From: Flavobacterium pisciphilum
GTDB lineage: Bacteria > Bacteroidota > Bacteroidia > Flavobacteriales > Flavobacteriaceae
Assembly: GCF_020905345.1 (NCBI RefSeq)
Contig: NZ_JAJJMO010000001.1
Coordinates: 4,526,001-4,590,000 of the forward strand
Direction: 5' to 3'
DNA: 64,000 bases
This document shows, in pieces, positions 27,604 through 35,695 of this stretch. A program made the position numbers and the translations under genes. Below the pieces are notes generated by a model. It was given only the letters and a program-made list of their open reading frames with translations. It had not been told where the DNA came from and did not search any database. Every line of letters starts with the position of its first letter. Positions within the stretch are counted from its first letter, which is position 1.

Positions 27604-28620
27604 TTACAATGCTGATTTAACAGTTTTGATAATTCTAGCAGCAATTTTATAAGGGTCACCGTTAGATGCAGGTCTTCTGTCTTCTAACCAACCTTTCCAA
27701 CCTTTTTGTACAGTAATCAATGGGATTCTTATCGAAGCTCCTCTATCAGAAATTCCGAAAGAGAAATCATGAATAGAAGCAGTTTCGTGTTTACCAGTTA
27801 AACGTAAATCGTTATAAGCACCGTAAACAGCAATATGCTCAGCAGTAACAGGACGGAAAGCTTCACAGATTTTTTCGTAAGTAGCTTGATCTCCACAAGT
27901 TCTTAAAACTTCGTTAGAGAAATTAGCGTGCATACCAGAACCATTCCAATCAGTATCACCAAGTGGTTTAGGGTGGTATTCGATATAGTAACCATATTTT
28001 TCAGTCAAACGATCAAGTAAGTATCTAGCGATCCAAATTTCGTCACCAGCTTTTTTTGCACCTTTAGCAAATAATTGGAATTCCCATTGTCCGCAAGCAA
28101 CCTCTTGGTTGATCCCTTCAAAGTTAATACCAGCAGCGATACATAAATCAGCATGCTCTTCGACTAATTTTCTACCGTGTGTGTTTTTTCCACCTACAGA
28201 GCAGTAGTACATACCTTGTGGAGCAGGATAGCCTCCTACAGGGAAACCTAATGGCAATAAAGTTTTAGTGTCCATGATGAAATATTCTTGTTCAAAACCA
28301 AACCAGAAGTCATCATTGTCATCATCAATAGTAGCTCTACCGTTAGATGGATGCGGAGCTCCGTCAGCATACATAACTTCAGACATAACTAAGTATCCAT
28401 TGATACGAGTTGGATCTGGGTAAATTGCAACAGGAACCAATAAACAATCTGAAGATCCACCTTCGGCTTGTTTAGTTGAAGATCCATCAAAAGACCAGTT
28501 ACCAAGTTCTTCTAATGTTCCTTTGAAATTTTCGTGTTCTTCAACTTTAGTTTTGCTTCTAAGATTTTGTGTTGGTTCATATCCATCTAACCAAATGTAC
28601 TCTAACTTTATTTTAGCCAT
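27604..28620 (-). CDS. Glutamine synthetase, type II (eukaryote-like)
   Basis: The 338-residue enzyme joins ammonia to glutamate at ATP cost. Its length and motifs fit GSII rather than the ~470-residue GSI. They are YIWLDGYE and WSFDGSSTKQA in the beta-grasp part, WFGFEQEYFIM for the metal site, GINQEVACGQWEFQLF, and SGMHANFSNE. The C-terminal RGASIRIPL is the ATP/substrate arginine region. It is transcribed divergently from the GSIII gene, with an identical -7 octamer, which points to shared nitrogen control. Confidence 0.95.
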   Translation of the reverse strand: MAKIKLEYIWLDGYEPTQNLRSKTKVEEHENFKGTLEELGNWSFDGSSTKQAEGGSSDCLLVPVAIYPDPTRINGYLVMSEVMYADGAPHPSNGRATIDDDNDDFWFGFEQEYFIMDTKTLLPLGFPVGGYPAPQGMYYCSVGGKNTHGRKLVEEHADLCIAAGINFEGINQEVACGQWEFQLFAKGAKKAGDEIWIARYLLDRLTEKYGYYIEYHPKPLGDTDWNGSGMHANFSNEVLRTCGDQATYEKICEAFRPVTAEHIAVYGAYNDLRLTGKHETASIHDFSFGISDRGASIRIPLITVQKGWKGWLEDRRPASNGDPYKIAARIIKTVKSAL

Positions 28621-28660
28621 AATAATATAAATTAATTTTTTTTTGATTTTTTTGTTGGGT

Positions 28661-28668
28661 CAAATATA
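28661..28668 (-). promoter_or_regulatory. -7 element of the GSII gene
   Basis: The minus strand reads TATATTTG, 41 bases before the ATG at 28620. No TTTG lies at the -33 distance. Confidence 0.55.
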
Positions 28669-28695
28669 TATTTATTTTTTTATTGCTAGAAAAAA

Positions 28696-28948
28696 GGGGG
28701 TGATTTTTATTTATGCCATTGTTATTTTTTACATAAGCTCATTTTTTGGATGCTAAATTTTTAAATAGGCAATTTTATAGGGGGATAAAAAATAATTTCG
28801 CAATAATGGGCATTTTTTTATAAAATCAGTATTATCTAATGGTTATTAAATTGTGTCATTAATGCCGAAAATGGCGGGGTTTTGTTAAATTACTTCGAAA
28901 AGATGGGGGTGTAGTTTGAAATAGTTCCATAAAAGGTATCGATAGGGG
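28696..28948. promoter_or_regulatory. G-tract motifs in the GSII-GSIII divergent region
   Basis: In otherwise AT-rich DNA, runs of four or five G occur at 28696-28700, 28780-28784, 28876-28879, 28905-28909 and 28945-28948. Several share the form (A/T)GGGG(G)(T/A) followed by a T- or A-rich stretch. They are candidate regulator sites for the divergent nitrogen genes; no known regulator motif is recognised. Confidence 0.35.
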
Positions 28949-28970
28949 TATAAAAGAAGGGTTTTATTAT

Positions 28971-28978
28971 TATATTTG
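28971..28978 (+). promoter_or_regulatory. -7 element of the GSIII gene
   Basis: TATATTTG, identical to the octamer of the divergent GSII gene, lies 47 bases before the ATG at 29026. No TTTG lies at the -33 distance, so an activator may be needed. Confidence 0.55.
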
Positions 28979-29025
28979 CACTTTATTATAAAATCTAAAT
29001 TAATAATAACTTAAAATTTGTCAGC

Positions 29026-31215
29026 ATGTCAACATTACGTTTCCAAGCTTTAAAAGAAGCTTCAACAAGAAAGCCTGTTCAGTTTGAAGAAACAGACAGA
29101 AAATCAACCATTTTTGGTTCTAATGTATTCAACGATAAAGCAATGAAGCAATATTTGACTTCAGATGCATTTAAAGGAGTACAGGGAGCGGTTCAGCATG
29201 GAACTAAGATAGACAGGAAACTGGCTGATTATATCGCAATGGGTATGAAAGAATGGGCTCTTTCAAAAGGAGTTACACATTATACACACTGGTTTCAGCC
29301 ATTAACAGGTACAACTGCAGAAAAGCACGATGCATTTTTTGAGATATCATATGATGGTAGCGATTCATTCGAAAAATTTGGAGGAGCACAATTGGTACAA
29401 CAAGAGCCAGATGCATCAAGCTTTCCAAATGGAGGAATAAGAAATACATTTGAAGCAAGAGGATATACTGCATGGGATCCAACATCACCAGCATTTATTT
29501 TTGGAACTACATTATGTATACCAACTGTTTTCATTTCATATACAGGAGAAGCATTAGATAATAAGATTCCTTTATTAAGAGCATTATCTGCAATTGATGA
29601 TGCAGCAACAGATGTTTGTAAATATTTTGATAAGAATGTTAAGAAAGTTACTGCAACTCTTGGATGGGAGCAGGAATATTTCCTTGTAGACAAATCTCTT
29701 GCAGAATCTCGTCCTGATCTTATGATGACAGGAAGAACTTTGTTAGGGCATACTTCTGCCAAAGGACAACAATTAGACGATCATTATTTTGGTTCAATTC
29801 CTACTCGTGCATTAGTTTATATGAGAGATTTGGAGCAAGAGTGTATGTTATTGGGTATACCAGTAAAAACACGTCATAATGAGGTAGCGCCAAATCAGTT
29901 TGAGTTGGCACCAATTTTTGAAGAGACAAATCTAGCAGTAGATCATAACTGTTTATTAATGGATGTAATGCAAAAGGTAGCCGAGCGCCATCACTTTAAA
30001 GTATTATTTCATGAAAAACCTTTTAAAGGAGTTAATGGATCAGGTAAACACAACAACTGGTCGTTGGCAACAGATACAGGAGTAAACTTGTTAAGTCCAA
30101 GCAAAACTCCGATGAGTAATTTACAGTTTTTAACGTTCTTTATTAATACAATAAAAGCGGTTAATGATTATGAAGAATTACTAAGAGCAGCAATTGCGAC
30201 AGCAAGTAATGATCACCGATTAGGAGCAAATGAAGCACCACCGGCAATTATCTCAGTATTTATTGGTGAGCAATTAACAAAGGTATTGGCAGAATTAGAA
30301 GGGGTAACAACTGGAAAATTATCGCCAGAAGAAAAAACAGATTTAAAATTAAATGTAGTAGGTAAAATTCCAGATGTACTTTTGGATAATACAGATAGAA
30401 ACAGAACGTCACCATTTGCATTTACAGGAAATAAATTTGAGTTTAGAGCAGTTGGTTCAACAGCAAACTGTGCTAATTCAATGACTACACTTAATACTAT
30501 TGTTGCAAAACAATTAAAAGACTTTAAAGTAGAAGTTGATGCTTTGATTGATTTAAAAGACATGAAGAAGGACGACGCCATCTTTAATGTTTTGAGAGAG
30601 TATATTAAGGTTTCTAAAAAAATCCTTTTTGAAGGAGACGGATATAGCGAAGCATGGGAAACTGAAGCTGCTAAAAGAGGATTGAGTAATCATAAAACAA
30701 CTCCAGAGGCATTAAAAGCAAGAGCATCTAAGAAAGCGTTGGATTTATTCTCAGAAATGGGAATCATGAATCATGTTGAGGTAGAAGCACGTTACGAAAT
30801 TGAATTGGAAGAGTACACTAAGAAAATTCAAATAGAAGGAAGAGTTTTAGGAGATATATCTAAAAATCATGTTATTCCTACCGCTATTCGTTATCAAAAT
30901 ACATTGATAGAAAATGTAAAAGGATTAAAAGAAATTTTTGGAGACGAATTCCTTACAATTGCAAAAGAGCAAATTGTATTGATTAAACAAATTTCTGGAC
31001 ATATTGAAGGAATCAATTCAAAAGTAGAAGCGATGACTGATGAAAGAAGAAAAGCAAACCAGCTTACAGATGCGCAAGAAATGGCAGAAGCTTATTGTAA
31101 TAATGTAAAACCTTATTTTGAGGATATTAGAAATCATTGCGATAAACTAGAGTTACTTGTAGATAATGAAATCTGGACATTGACTAAATATAGAGAACTA
31201 TTGTTTACAAAATAA
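29026..31215 (+). CDS. glnN: Glutamine synthetase, type III
   Basis: The 729-residue protein is the long GSIII form typical of Bacteroidota and cyanobacteria. The N-terminal domain (STLRFQALKEASTRKP, FGSNVFNDKAM) precedes the catalytic core. The core shows GWEQEYFLVDKSLA, HNEVAPNQFELAPIFEE, NGSGKHNNWSL and EFRAVGSTANCAN. The C-terminal ~150 residues are the helical GSIII extension. It shares function with the divergent GSII, giving two non-homologous-length enzymes under one control region. A perfect terminator follows. Confidence 0.96.
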   Translation: MSTLRFQALKEASTRKPVQFEETDRKSTIFGSNVFNDKAMKQYLTSDAFKGVQGAVQHGTKIDRKLADYIAMGMKEWALSKGVTHYTHWFQPLTGTTAEKHDAFFEISYDGSDSFEKFGGAQLVQQEPDASSFPNGGIRNTFEARGYTAWDPTSPAFIFGTTLCIPTVFISYTGEALDNKIPLLRALSAIDDAATDVCKYFDKNVKKVTATLGWEQEYFLVDKSLAESRPDLMMTGRTLLGHTSAKGQQLDDHYFGSIPTRALVYMRDLEQECMLLGIPVKTRHNEVAPNQFELAPIFEETNLAVDHNCLLMDVMQKVAERHHFKVLFHEKPFKGVNGSGKHNNWSLATDTGVNLLSPSKTPMSNLQFLTFFINTIKAVNDYEELLRAAIATASNDHRLGANEAPPAIISVFIGEQLTKVLAELEGVTTGKLSPEEKTDLKLNVVGKIPDVLLDNTDRNRTSPFAFTGNKFEFRAVGSTANCANSMTTLNTIVAKQLKDFKVEVDALIDLKDMKKDDAIFNVLREYIKVSKKILFEGDGYSEAWETEAAKRGLSNHKTTPEALKARASKKALDLFSEMGIMNHVEVEARYEIELEEYTKKIQIEGRVLGDISKNHVIPTAIRYQNTLIENVKGLKEIFGDEFLTIAKEQIVLIKQISGHIEGINSKVEAMTDERRKANQLTDAQEMAEAYCNNVKPYFEDIRNHCDKLELLVDNEIWTLTKYRELLFTK

Positions 31216-31236
31216 GGGTTAAACCTTAAGGATAAA

Positions 31237-31266
31237 GAGGTCTGGTATATACCAGACCTTTTTTTG
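31237..31266 (+). terminator. Terminator of glnN
   Basis: The 22-base palindrome at 31238-31259 (AGGTCTGGTAT and its complement) is followed by a T-run. Confidence 0.92.
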
Positions 31267-31438
31267 TATTATAAAGTCAAAAAGCATCTTAAAATTGTAT
31301 TTTTAAGAATGAAAACGGAATCTAATATTAATTTAATGGCTTTAGTAATTTTTTTCTGATAGCATTTAAAGAATAAGGTAGCATTTCATCGTTAATGTTT
31401 TGCACTTCATCGAAAAAATCTTTAACTAATTGTAAAAT
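31267..31438. other. Gene-free stretch upstream of the curli operon
   Basis: Together with the promoter and leader (to 31613) the gap is about 400 bases. An in-frame N-terminal extension of the first curlin gene from 31503 can be read but lies inside the leader and is rejected. No other structure was seen. Confidence 0.5.
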
Positions 31439-31452
31439 AGGTATTTATACCT
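31439..31452. promoter_or_regulatory. Palindromic operator candidate at the curli promoter
   Basis: AGGTATTTATACCT is a perfect inverted repeat with 6-base arms and a 2-base centre. It ends one base before the TTTG -33 element, the usual position of an activator or repressor site. Confidence 0.45.
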
Positions 31453-31453
31453 G

Positions 31454-31482
31454 TTTGGGTAAAATAAAGTTCTTTAAATTTG
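31454..31482 (+). promoter_or_regulatory. Curli operon promoter
   Basis: TTTG at 31454-31457 and TAAATTTG at 31475-31482 are 17 bases apart, matching the Bacteroidota consensus. The start near 31489 would give a ~125-base leader before the ATG at 31614. Confidence 0.75.
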
Positions 31483-31613
31483 AATCATAATTAAGAAATA
31501 AAATGCTTCTTTTAATTTTATTTAACTTATTTATAATTACATTTTTTGGAGTGATTCCCCGTCACAAAACCTACATAATAATTTGTATTAATAACCAATT
31601 AAATATATTTATT

Positions 31614-32303
31614 ATGAAAAAAGTAGTTTTAAGCATCTCCGCGATGCTATTTGTAGGTGCAGCAGCAATTGCTCAAGCGAATGTGAGCGATGTAAATCAA
31701 ATTGGCTGGTTAAATGGAGCTTTAGTAGCTCAAGTAGGTTCTTCAAATGACTCACAAGTTACACAATTTGGTTTAGCAAATTTAGCTTTTGTTGGCCAAA
31801 CAGGAGATTCAAATGAATCAGATGTTACTCAAGCAGGTGTTCTTAATATCGCTGCTGTAAGTCAAGATGGTGATAGCAATAGTGCAACTATAGGACAATT
31901 AGGACTAGGAAACATTGCAGTAATTGATCAAATGGGTAATAATAACACTGCATTAACTGCACAAGTAGGAGCTTTTAACTCTGCTTCAACTACTCAATCT
32001 GGGGATAACAATAATGCAACAACATTACAATTCTTCGTTGGTAACTCATCAACTATTGATCAAGATGGAGATGGAAACAATGCGTTCGTGTTCCAAACTT
32101 ACTGGTTTAACGACTCTAGTATTTATCAATTAGGAGATGGAAATACAGCAATTACAGCACAACTTGGATACGACAACATGTCAACTGTTTATCAAAACGG
32201 TATAGCTAATTTTGCACTTACATTACAATTAGGTAATGACCATATGAGCACAATTTCTCAAACAGGTATTGCAAACGGAGCTATAGTTTTCCAATCTAAC
32301 TAA
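31614..32303 (+). CDS. Curlin-repeat amyloid subunit (CsgA-like)
   Basis: The 229-residue protein has a signal peptide of 22 residues (ending AAAIAQA). The rest is entirely curlin half-repeats: 18 units of exactly 11 residues plus a last one of 9, with consensus N-x-(A/S)-x-x-x-Q-x-G-x-x, for example NGALVAQVGSS and NESDVTQAGVL. There are no insertions, so the 33-base period never slips. This predicts a stacked beta-solenoid of about 19 strands, longer than E. coli CsgA (five full repeats). It would be exported by the downstream CsgG/E/F and polymerise on the cell surface. The start at 31614 gives a clean signal peptide. Confidence 0.92.
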   Translation: MKKVVLSISAMLFVGAAAIAQANVSDVNQIGWLNGALVAQVGSSNDSQVTQFGLANLAFVGQTGDSNESDVTQAGVLNIAAVSQDGDSNSATIGQLGLGNIAVIDQMGNNNTALTAQVGAFNSASTTQSGDNNNATTLQFFVGNSSTIDQDGDGNNAFVFQTYWFNDSSIYQLGDGNTAITAQLGYDNMSTVYQNGIANFALTLQLGNDHMSTISQTGIANGAIVFQSN

Positions 32304-32348
32304 GCTTTACTTTGAAGAAGTAGAATCTTAAATTTTACTGGAATTCAG

Positions 32349-32382
32349 TTTATACCAGTTTTATTTATAAAACTGGTATAAA
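32349..32382 (+). terminator. Perfect 16-bp hairpin between the two curlin genes
   Basis: TTTATACCAGTTTTAT (32349-32364) is the exact complement of ATAAAACTGGTATAAA (32367-32382). The tail AATTTTTAAAATTG is only weakly T-rich. It likely acts as a partial terminator or 3' stabiliser, keeping the first subunit more abundant than the export genes. Confidence 0.7.
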
Positions 32383-32414
32383 TTTTTAAAATTGATTTAT
32401 TTAAAAAATGTATC

Positions 32415-32900
32415 ATGAAACCAATAGTGTATTTAATATTATTTCTATTTACAAGTATTGCTTTCTCTCAGGAGTTAAATCCGATACAAAATGCATATGC
32501 TATAAAAGCATATGAAAGTAGTAATAACTATAGAAATCAAAACGCCAATTTGTTTGTTCAAAATAATAATATTGTAAATATTATGCAAATAGGGAATTAC
32601 AATACTGCAGTTGCAAGTATCATTAGTAATAATGCCAATGTAGTTCTTAATCAAATAGGAAATGATAATTATATAAATATGTATAAGAAAGCACCAGAAA
32701 TTAATGAATCAGTTATTCAAACTGGAAATAATAATATGGTGAGCGATTTTTCTTTATACTCCAGTGGAGCTATAAATATGTCGATTATTCAAAACGGAAG
32801 TAATCTAAACGTTTTTAATAATGGATCAAATTCTATATCAGAAGGAATGAGAATTACTCAAACCGGAAATTCGGGAACAATTTATATTTTCAATCATTGA
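32415..32900 (+). CDS. Curlin-like minor subunit (possible CsgB-like nucleator)
   Basis: The 161-residue protein has a signal peptide (ending IAFSQ) and irregular curlin-type motifs: NIVNIMQIGNYNTAV, NVVLNQIGNDNYI, NESVIQTGNNNM, NMSIIQNGSNL and MRITQTGNSGTIYIF. The Q-(I/T/N)-G core and surrounding Asn match curlin repeats but spacing varies, unlike the neighbour. By position and irregularity it may nucleate or cap the fibre, as CsgB does, but this is inferred. The next gene starts four bases after its stop, so translation is likely linked. Confidence 0.8.
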   Translation: MKPIVYLILFLFTSIAFSQELNPIQNAYAIKAYESSNNYRNQNANLFVQNNNIVNIMQIGNYNTAVASIISNNANVVLNQIGNDNYINMYKKAPEINESVIQTGNNNMVSDFSLYSSGAINMSIIQNGSNLNVFNNGSNSISEGMRITQTGNSGTIYIFNH

Positions 32901-32904
32901 GACT

Positions 32905-33633
32905 ATGAAGCAGTATATTATAAATATTATTTTAATTGTGATGCTAATGCAAAATACATATGCGCAAGTGGTTTATACAGAGGTGAAAGCAAAAATTGAA
33001 ATTGAAAAAATAGAAAATTTACTTGCGATTACCGGGACAGCCGAAAATTTAAAATCAGAGTTTAAAAACATCTCTTATAAATTATCGGTTTTAAAAGTAA
33101 ATAAATCAAATTCTAATCAATCAAATAATGCGCAAGATGGTAGAGTTACATTAGAACCAATTCAAAAAGTAAATCTTTCAAAAACACAGGTGAATTTTAC
33201 ACCAGACGATGAAATAATCATCTTGTTATTGATTTATGATGATAATAATGCAGTTATAGGAAAAGATAAAGTAATTTTTGGTGGAAAGGATGAATCTAGA
33301 ATAGCCATTCCAACACCTACAGACGGATTAGAAATTAATGGTATAGTTTCAAACGATACCAAGACTAAGTTAGGCAATGATTTTTACGATTATTTTTATT
33401 CAGAATATTCGAAATTAAAAATCAAATCACATAAGATCGTTACGGTTCGAGAAGAGTTAACCTTCGGAAGAACTACTAAGATAATGATAGATGTTGATGG
33501 AGAAATAATAGATGAATTTATTTCAAGACCAGACGAAGAGTTTTTAAAATACATGGCAGAATCATCATCGGCTAAAATTTTTAAGTATTTTAAAAACATC
33601 GAACGACAAAATAAGTTTATCACTCAGTATTGA
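32905..33633 (+). CDS. csgE: CsgE curli export adaptor with N-terminal CsgH-like domain
   Basis: The 242-residue protein is nearly twice the E. coli CsgE length (129). A signal peptide ends near residue 20. Residues 140-237 match CsgE: GIVSNDTKTKLGNDFYDYF parallels the GLLTDHTVSSIGHDFYRAF region, followed by the basic loop strand TKIMIDVDGEIIDEF. Residues about 24-126 form a beta-sandwich-like stretch with YKLSVLKVNKSNSNQSNNAQ and LSKTQVNFTPDDEIIILLLI. This pattern resembles CsgH, the alphaproteobacterial functional equivalent of the amyloid inhibitor CsgC. It may cap the CsgG pore on the periplasmic side and hold subunits soluble. Confidence 0.85.
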   Translation: MKQYIINIILIVMLMQNTYAQVVYTEVKAKIEIEKIENLLAITGTAENLKSEFKNISYKLSVLKVNKSNSNQSNNAQDGRVTLEPIQKVNLSKTQVNFTPDDEIIILLLIYDDNNAVIGKDKVIFGGKDESRIAIPTPTDGLEINGIVSNDTKTKLGNDFYDYFYSEYSKLKIKSHKIVTVREELTFGRTTKIMIDVDGEIIDEFISRPDEEFLKYMAESSSAKIFKYFKNIERQNKFITQY

Positions 33634-33714
33634 GTTGTGCATTTAATTAGTTGACTTTTTAAATAGATTGATTAAATGTTTTTGACAGTTATTTTTAACC
33701 CTAAAAATACCAAA

Positions 33715-34164
33715 ATGAAGACAATAACTTTACTATTTTGTTTACTAGGAATATGTTTTACTTCAGTTGCGCAAGATTTAGCATACAAACCTATCAACCC
33801 AGCTTTTGGGGGAGATACTTTTAACTACAATTGGTTGCTTAGTTCGGCGCAAGCACAAAATGACTACAAAGAAGATAAAACTACAGGATTCGAACAAAAA
33901 TCAGATTTACAACGTTTCAAAGAGAATCTTAACAATCAATTGTTGAATAGACTTTCCAATTCTTTGTTTGAAGATCAGTTTGGTACGGGTACAGGTACAA
34001 CAGGTATCGGTACTGGTACAGGAGGAGGAGGAATTAAACCAGGATCCTATGTCTTTGGAACACTCTCTGTAGATGTTTACGATTCCAACCTTGGTCTTGT
34101 TGTAGATATCTTGGATATAGAAACTGGGGAGCAAACACAAGTAATTGTTCCTGGAAACAATTAG
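33715..34164 (+). CDS. csgF: CsgF curli assembly protein
   Basis: With the ATG at 33715 the protein is 149 residues with a signal peptide ending SVAQ. The mature N-terminus LAYKPINPAFGGDTFNYNWLLSSAQAQN aligns with the E. coli CsgF segment [24 protein letters not shown], which inserts into the CsgG channel. A Gly/Thr-rich linker (about residues 96-112) and a small beta-rich domain (YVFGTLSVDVYDSNLGLVVDI) follow. It should sit at the extracellular side of the CsgG pore and couple secretion to fibre nucleation. The longer reading from 33676 is rejected because it spoils the signal peptide. Confidence 0.92.
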   Translation: MKTITLLFCLLGICFTSVAQDLAYKPINPAFGGDTFNYNWLLSSAQAQNDYKEDKTTGFEQKSDLQRFKENLNNQLLNRLSNSLFEDQFGTGTGTTGIGTGTGGGGIKPGSYVFGTLSVDVYDSNLGLVVDILDIETGEQTQVIVPGNN

Positions 34165-34234
34165 GCAGATGTTTTTTATTGCCTAATACCATCTTTCACA
34201 TTTTTATCGATAATAAGTTAATAAAGACTCACTT

Positions 34235-35611
34235 ATGAATCAAAAATCACTTTTTGGAGTTCTAATAGTTCTTTTATTCTCTGGCTGTGGTGCGTATTTT
34301 AATCAACCAGTTGGAGTGCAAAAAGCTATTTATGGAGAGAATACACCAGCTACCTCGGCATTAACCAATATTCCTAAACCTAAAGAACAAATTGTTGTTG
34401 GGGTCTATAAATTTAAAGATCAAACAGGACAGTATAAAGCCATTGAACAAGGAAGCACATTTAGTACAGCAGTCACACAAGGAGCTACTTCTATTTTGAT
34501 AAAAGCACTTGAGGACTCAAAATGGTTTATTCCAATTGAACGTGAAAACTTAGGAAATTTACTTAATGAAAGAAATATCATTAGATCTACTAGACAGGAG
34601 TATTCAACTAAACCTAATGAAAAAGAAGCCCCATTGACGCCTCTTTTATTTGCAGGTGTTTTGCTAGAAGGAGGTATTATATCCTATGACACAAATATTA
34701 TTACAGGAGGTTTTGGTGCTAGATATTTTGGTGCAGGAGCTTCAGTAAGATATAGACAAGATAGAGTTACAGTTTATCTAAGATTAGTTTCAACATCAAA
34801 CGGTAAAATTTTAAATACTGTTTATGTTTCCAAAACAATTTTATCACAAAGTGTCGATGCCAATTTATTTCGATACGTAAACCTAAACAGATTATTAGAA
34901 GTCGAAACAGGTTTTACTAGAAATGAACCTATACAATTAGCCGTTACCGAAGCTATAGAAAAAGCAGTTGAGGGGCTTATTGTAGACGGAATAAAAGACA
35001 AACTTTGGGAAGTAGACGCCCCAAAAGTTCAGGTTGATAACTTTGTTGCGGGTTATGATAATGAAAAAAGCGAAGCCGATTTAGCACAGCTTTACGGCAG
35101 AAACCTAACCGAGAGAAGAGGACGCTTTGGAATTGAGCTTGCAGGTGGAGCAACCTACATGCAAGGTGATTATCCTAACCCAGTTGCAAAACCAATGGGA
35201 AGAGGTGCCGTAAAATTTTTCATTACCCCAGCTTTTGATGTTAGTGCTTCAACAAATGTTTTTAAACTCGGTAATAAAGACAAGCTAGATGTTGGGTATG
35301 CAACTCTAGATTTAAATCTAGAATTATCGATACTACCTCACGATGTCTTTACCCCTTTCGTTTTTGGAGGAGCAGGTGTAGGATTCAATTCCAAGTATAA
35401 AAATATGCATACTAAGGTGCAAGTTGGAGGAGGCCTCGAGTATTTGATGACAAGCAATCTTGGTTTGAAAGTGTATGCAGAATACAATGTAAATTTTACA
35501 GATATGATAGATTATGTCGATAGTGGAGTCAGGGACGATTTTTATTGGCGATTTGGTTTAGGGGTAACCTATTATTTCCCAAAGAACTATCATAGAAAAA
35601 AGAGAATGTAA
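34235..35611 (+). CDS. csgG: CsgG curli secretion channel with extra C-terminal barrel-like domain
   Basis: The 458-residue lipoprotein (lipobox FSGC, C18) contains a full CsgG core at residues 18-262. The motifs are VVGVYKFKDQTGQY, ALEDSKWFIPIERENLGNLL, GGFGARYFGAGA, SKTILSQSVDANLFRYV and TGFTRNEPIQLAV. It forms the outer-membrane curli export pore. The constriction loop reads YKAIEQGSTFSTAV: the pore Phe (F76) is kept, but the E. coli Tyr and Asn partners are replaced. Residues about 296-453 are an added domain with eight or so amphipathic strands ending VTYYFPKNY, like an OmpA-type barrel. E. coli CsgG (277 residues) lacks this. Confidence 0.93.
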   Translation: MNQKSLFGVLIVLLFSGCGAYFNQPVGVQKAIYGENTPATSALTNIPKPKEQIVVGVYKFKDQTGQYKAIEQGSTFSTAVTQGATSILIKALEDSKWFIPIERENLGNLLNERNIIRSTRQEYSTKPNEKEAPLTPLLFAGVLLEGGIISYDTNIITGGFGARYFGAGASVRYRQDRVTVYLRLVSTSNGKILNTVYVSKTILSQSVDANLFRYVNLNRLLEVETGFTRNEPIQLAVTEAIEKAVEGLIVDGIKDKLWEVDAPKVQVDNFVAGYDNEKSEADLAQLYGRNLTERRGRFGIELAGGATYMQGDYPNPVAKPMGRGAVKFFITPAFDVSASTNVFKLGNKDKLDVGYATLDLNLELSILPHDVFTPFVFGGAGVGFNSKYKNMHTKVQVGGGLEYLMTSNLGLKVYAEYNVNFTDMIDYVDSGVRDDFYWRFGLGVTYYFPKNYHRKKRM

Positions 35612-35695
35612 ATTTTCTTAGCGACAATAAAAATATCTCATTCGAAAAATCATATCGAATAAACTTGATAAAAGTCTAATAAATAAAATCTACAA

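Noticed and set aside
28959..28980. Sigma-54 promoter before glnN (GGG and TTGCA)
   Set aside because: The GG and GC elements are about 16 bases apart, not the required 10; the TAnnTTTG reading fits better.
29295..29762. A 155-residue minus-strand reading frame inside glnN
   Set aside because: It lies opposite conserved GSIII motifs and shows no recognisable domain.
31503..31613. N-terminal extension of the first curlin gene
   Set aside because: It would put a hydrophobic stretch before a perfect signal peptide and lies in the leader just after the mapped promoter elements.
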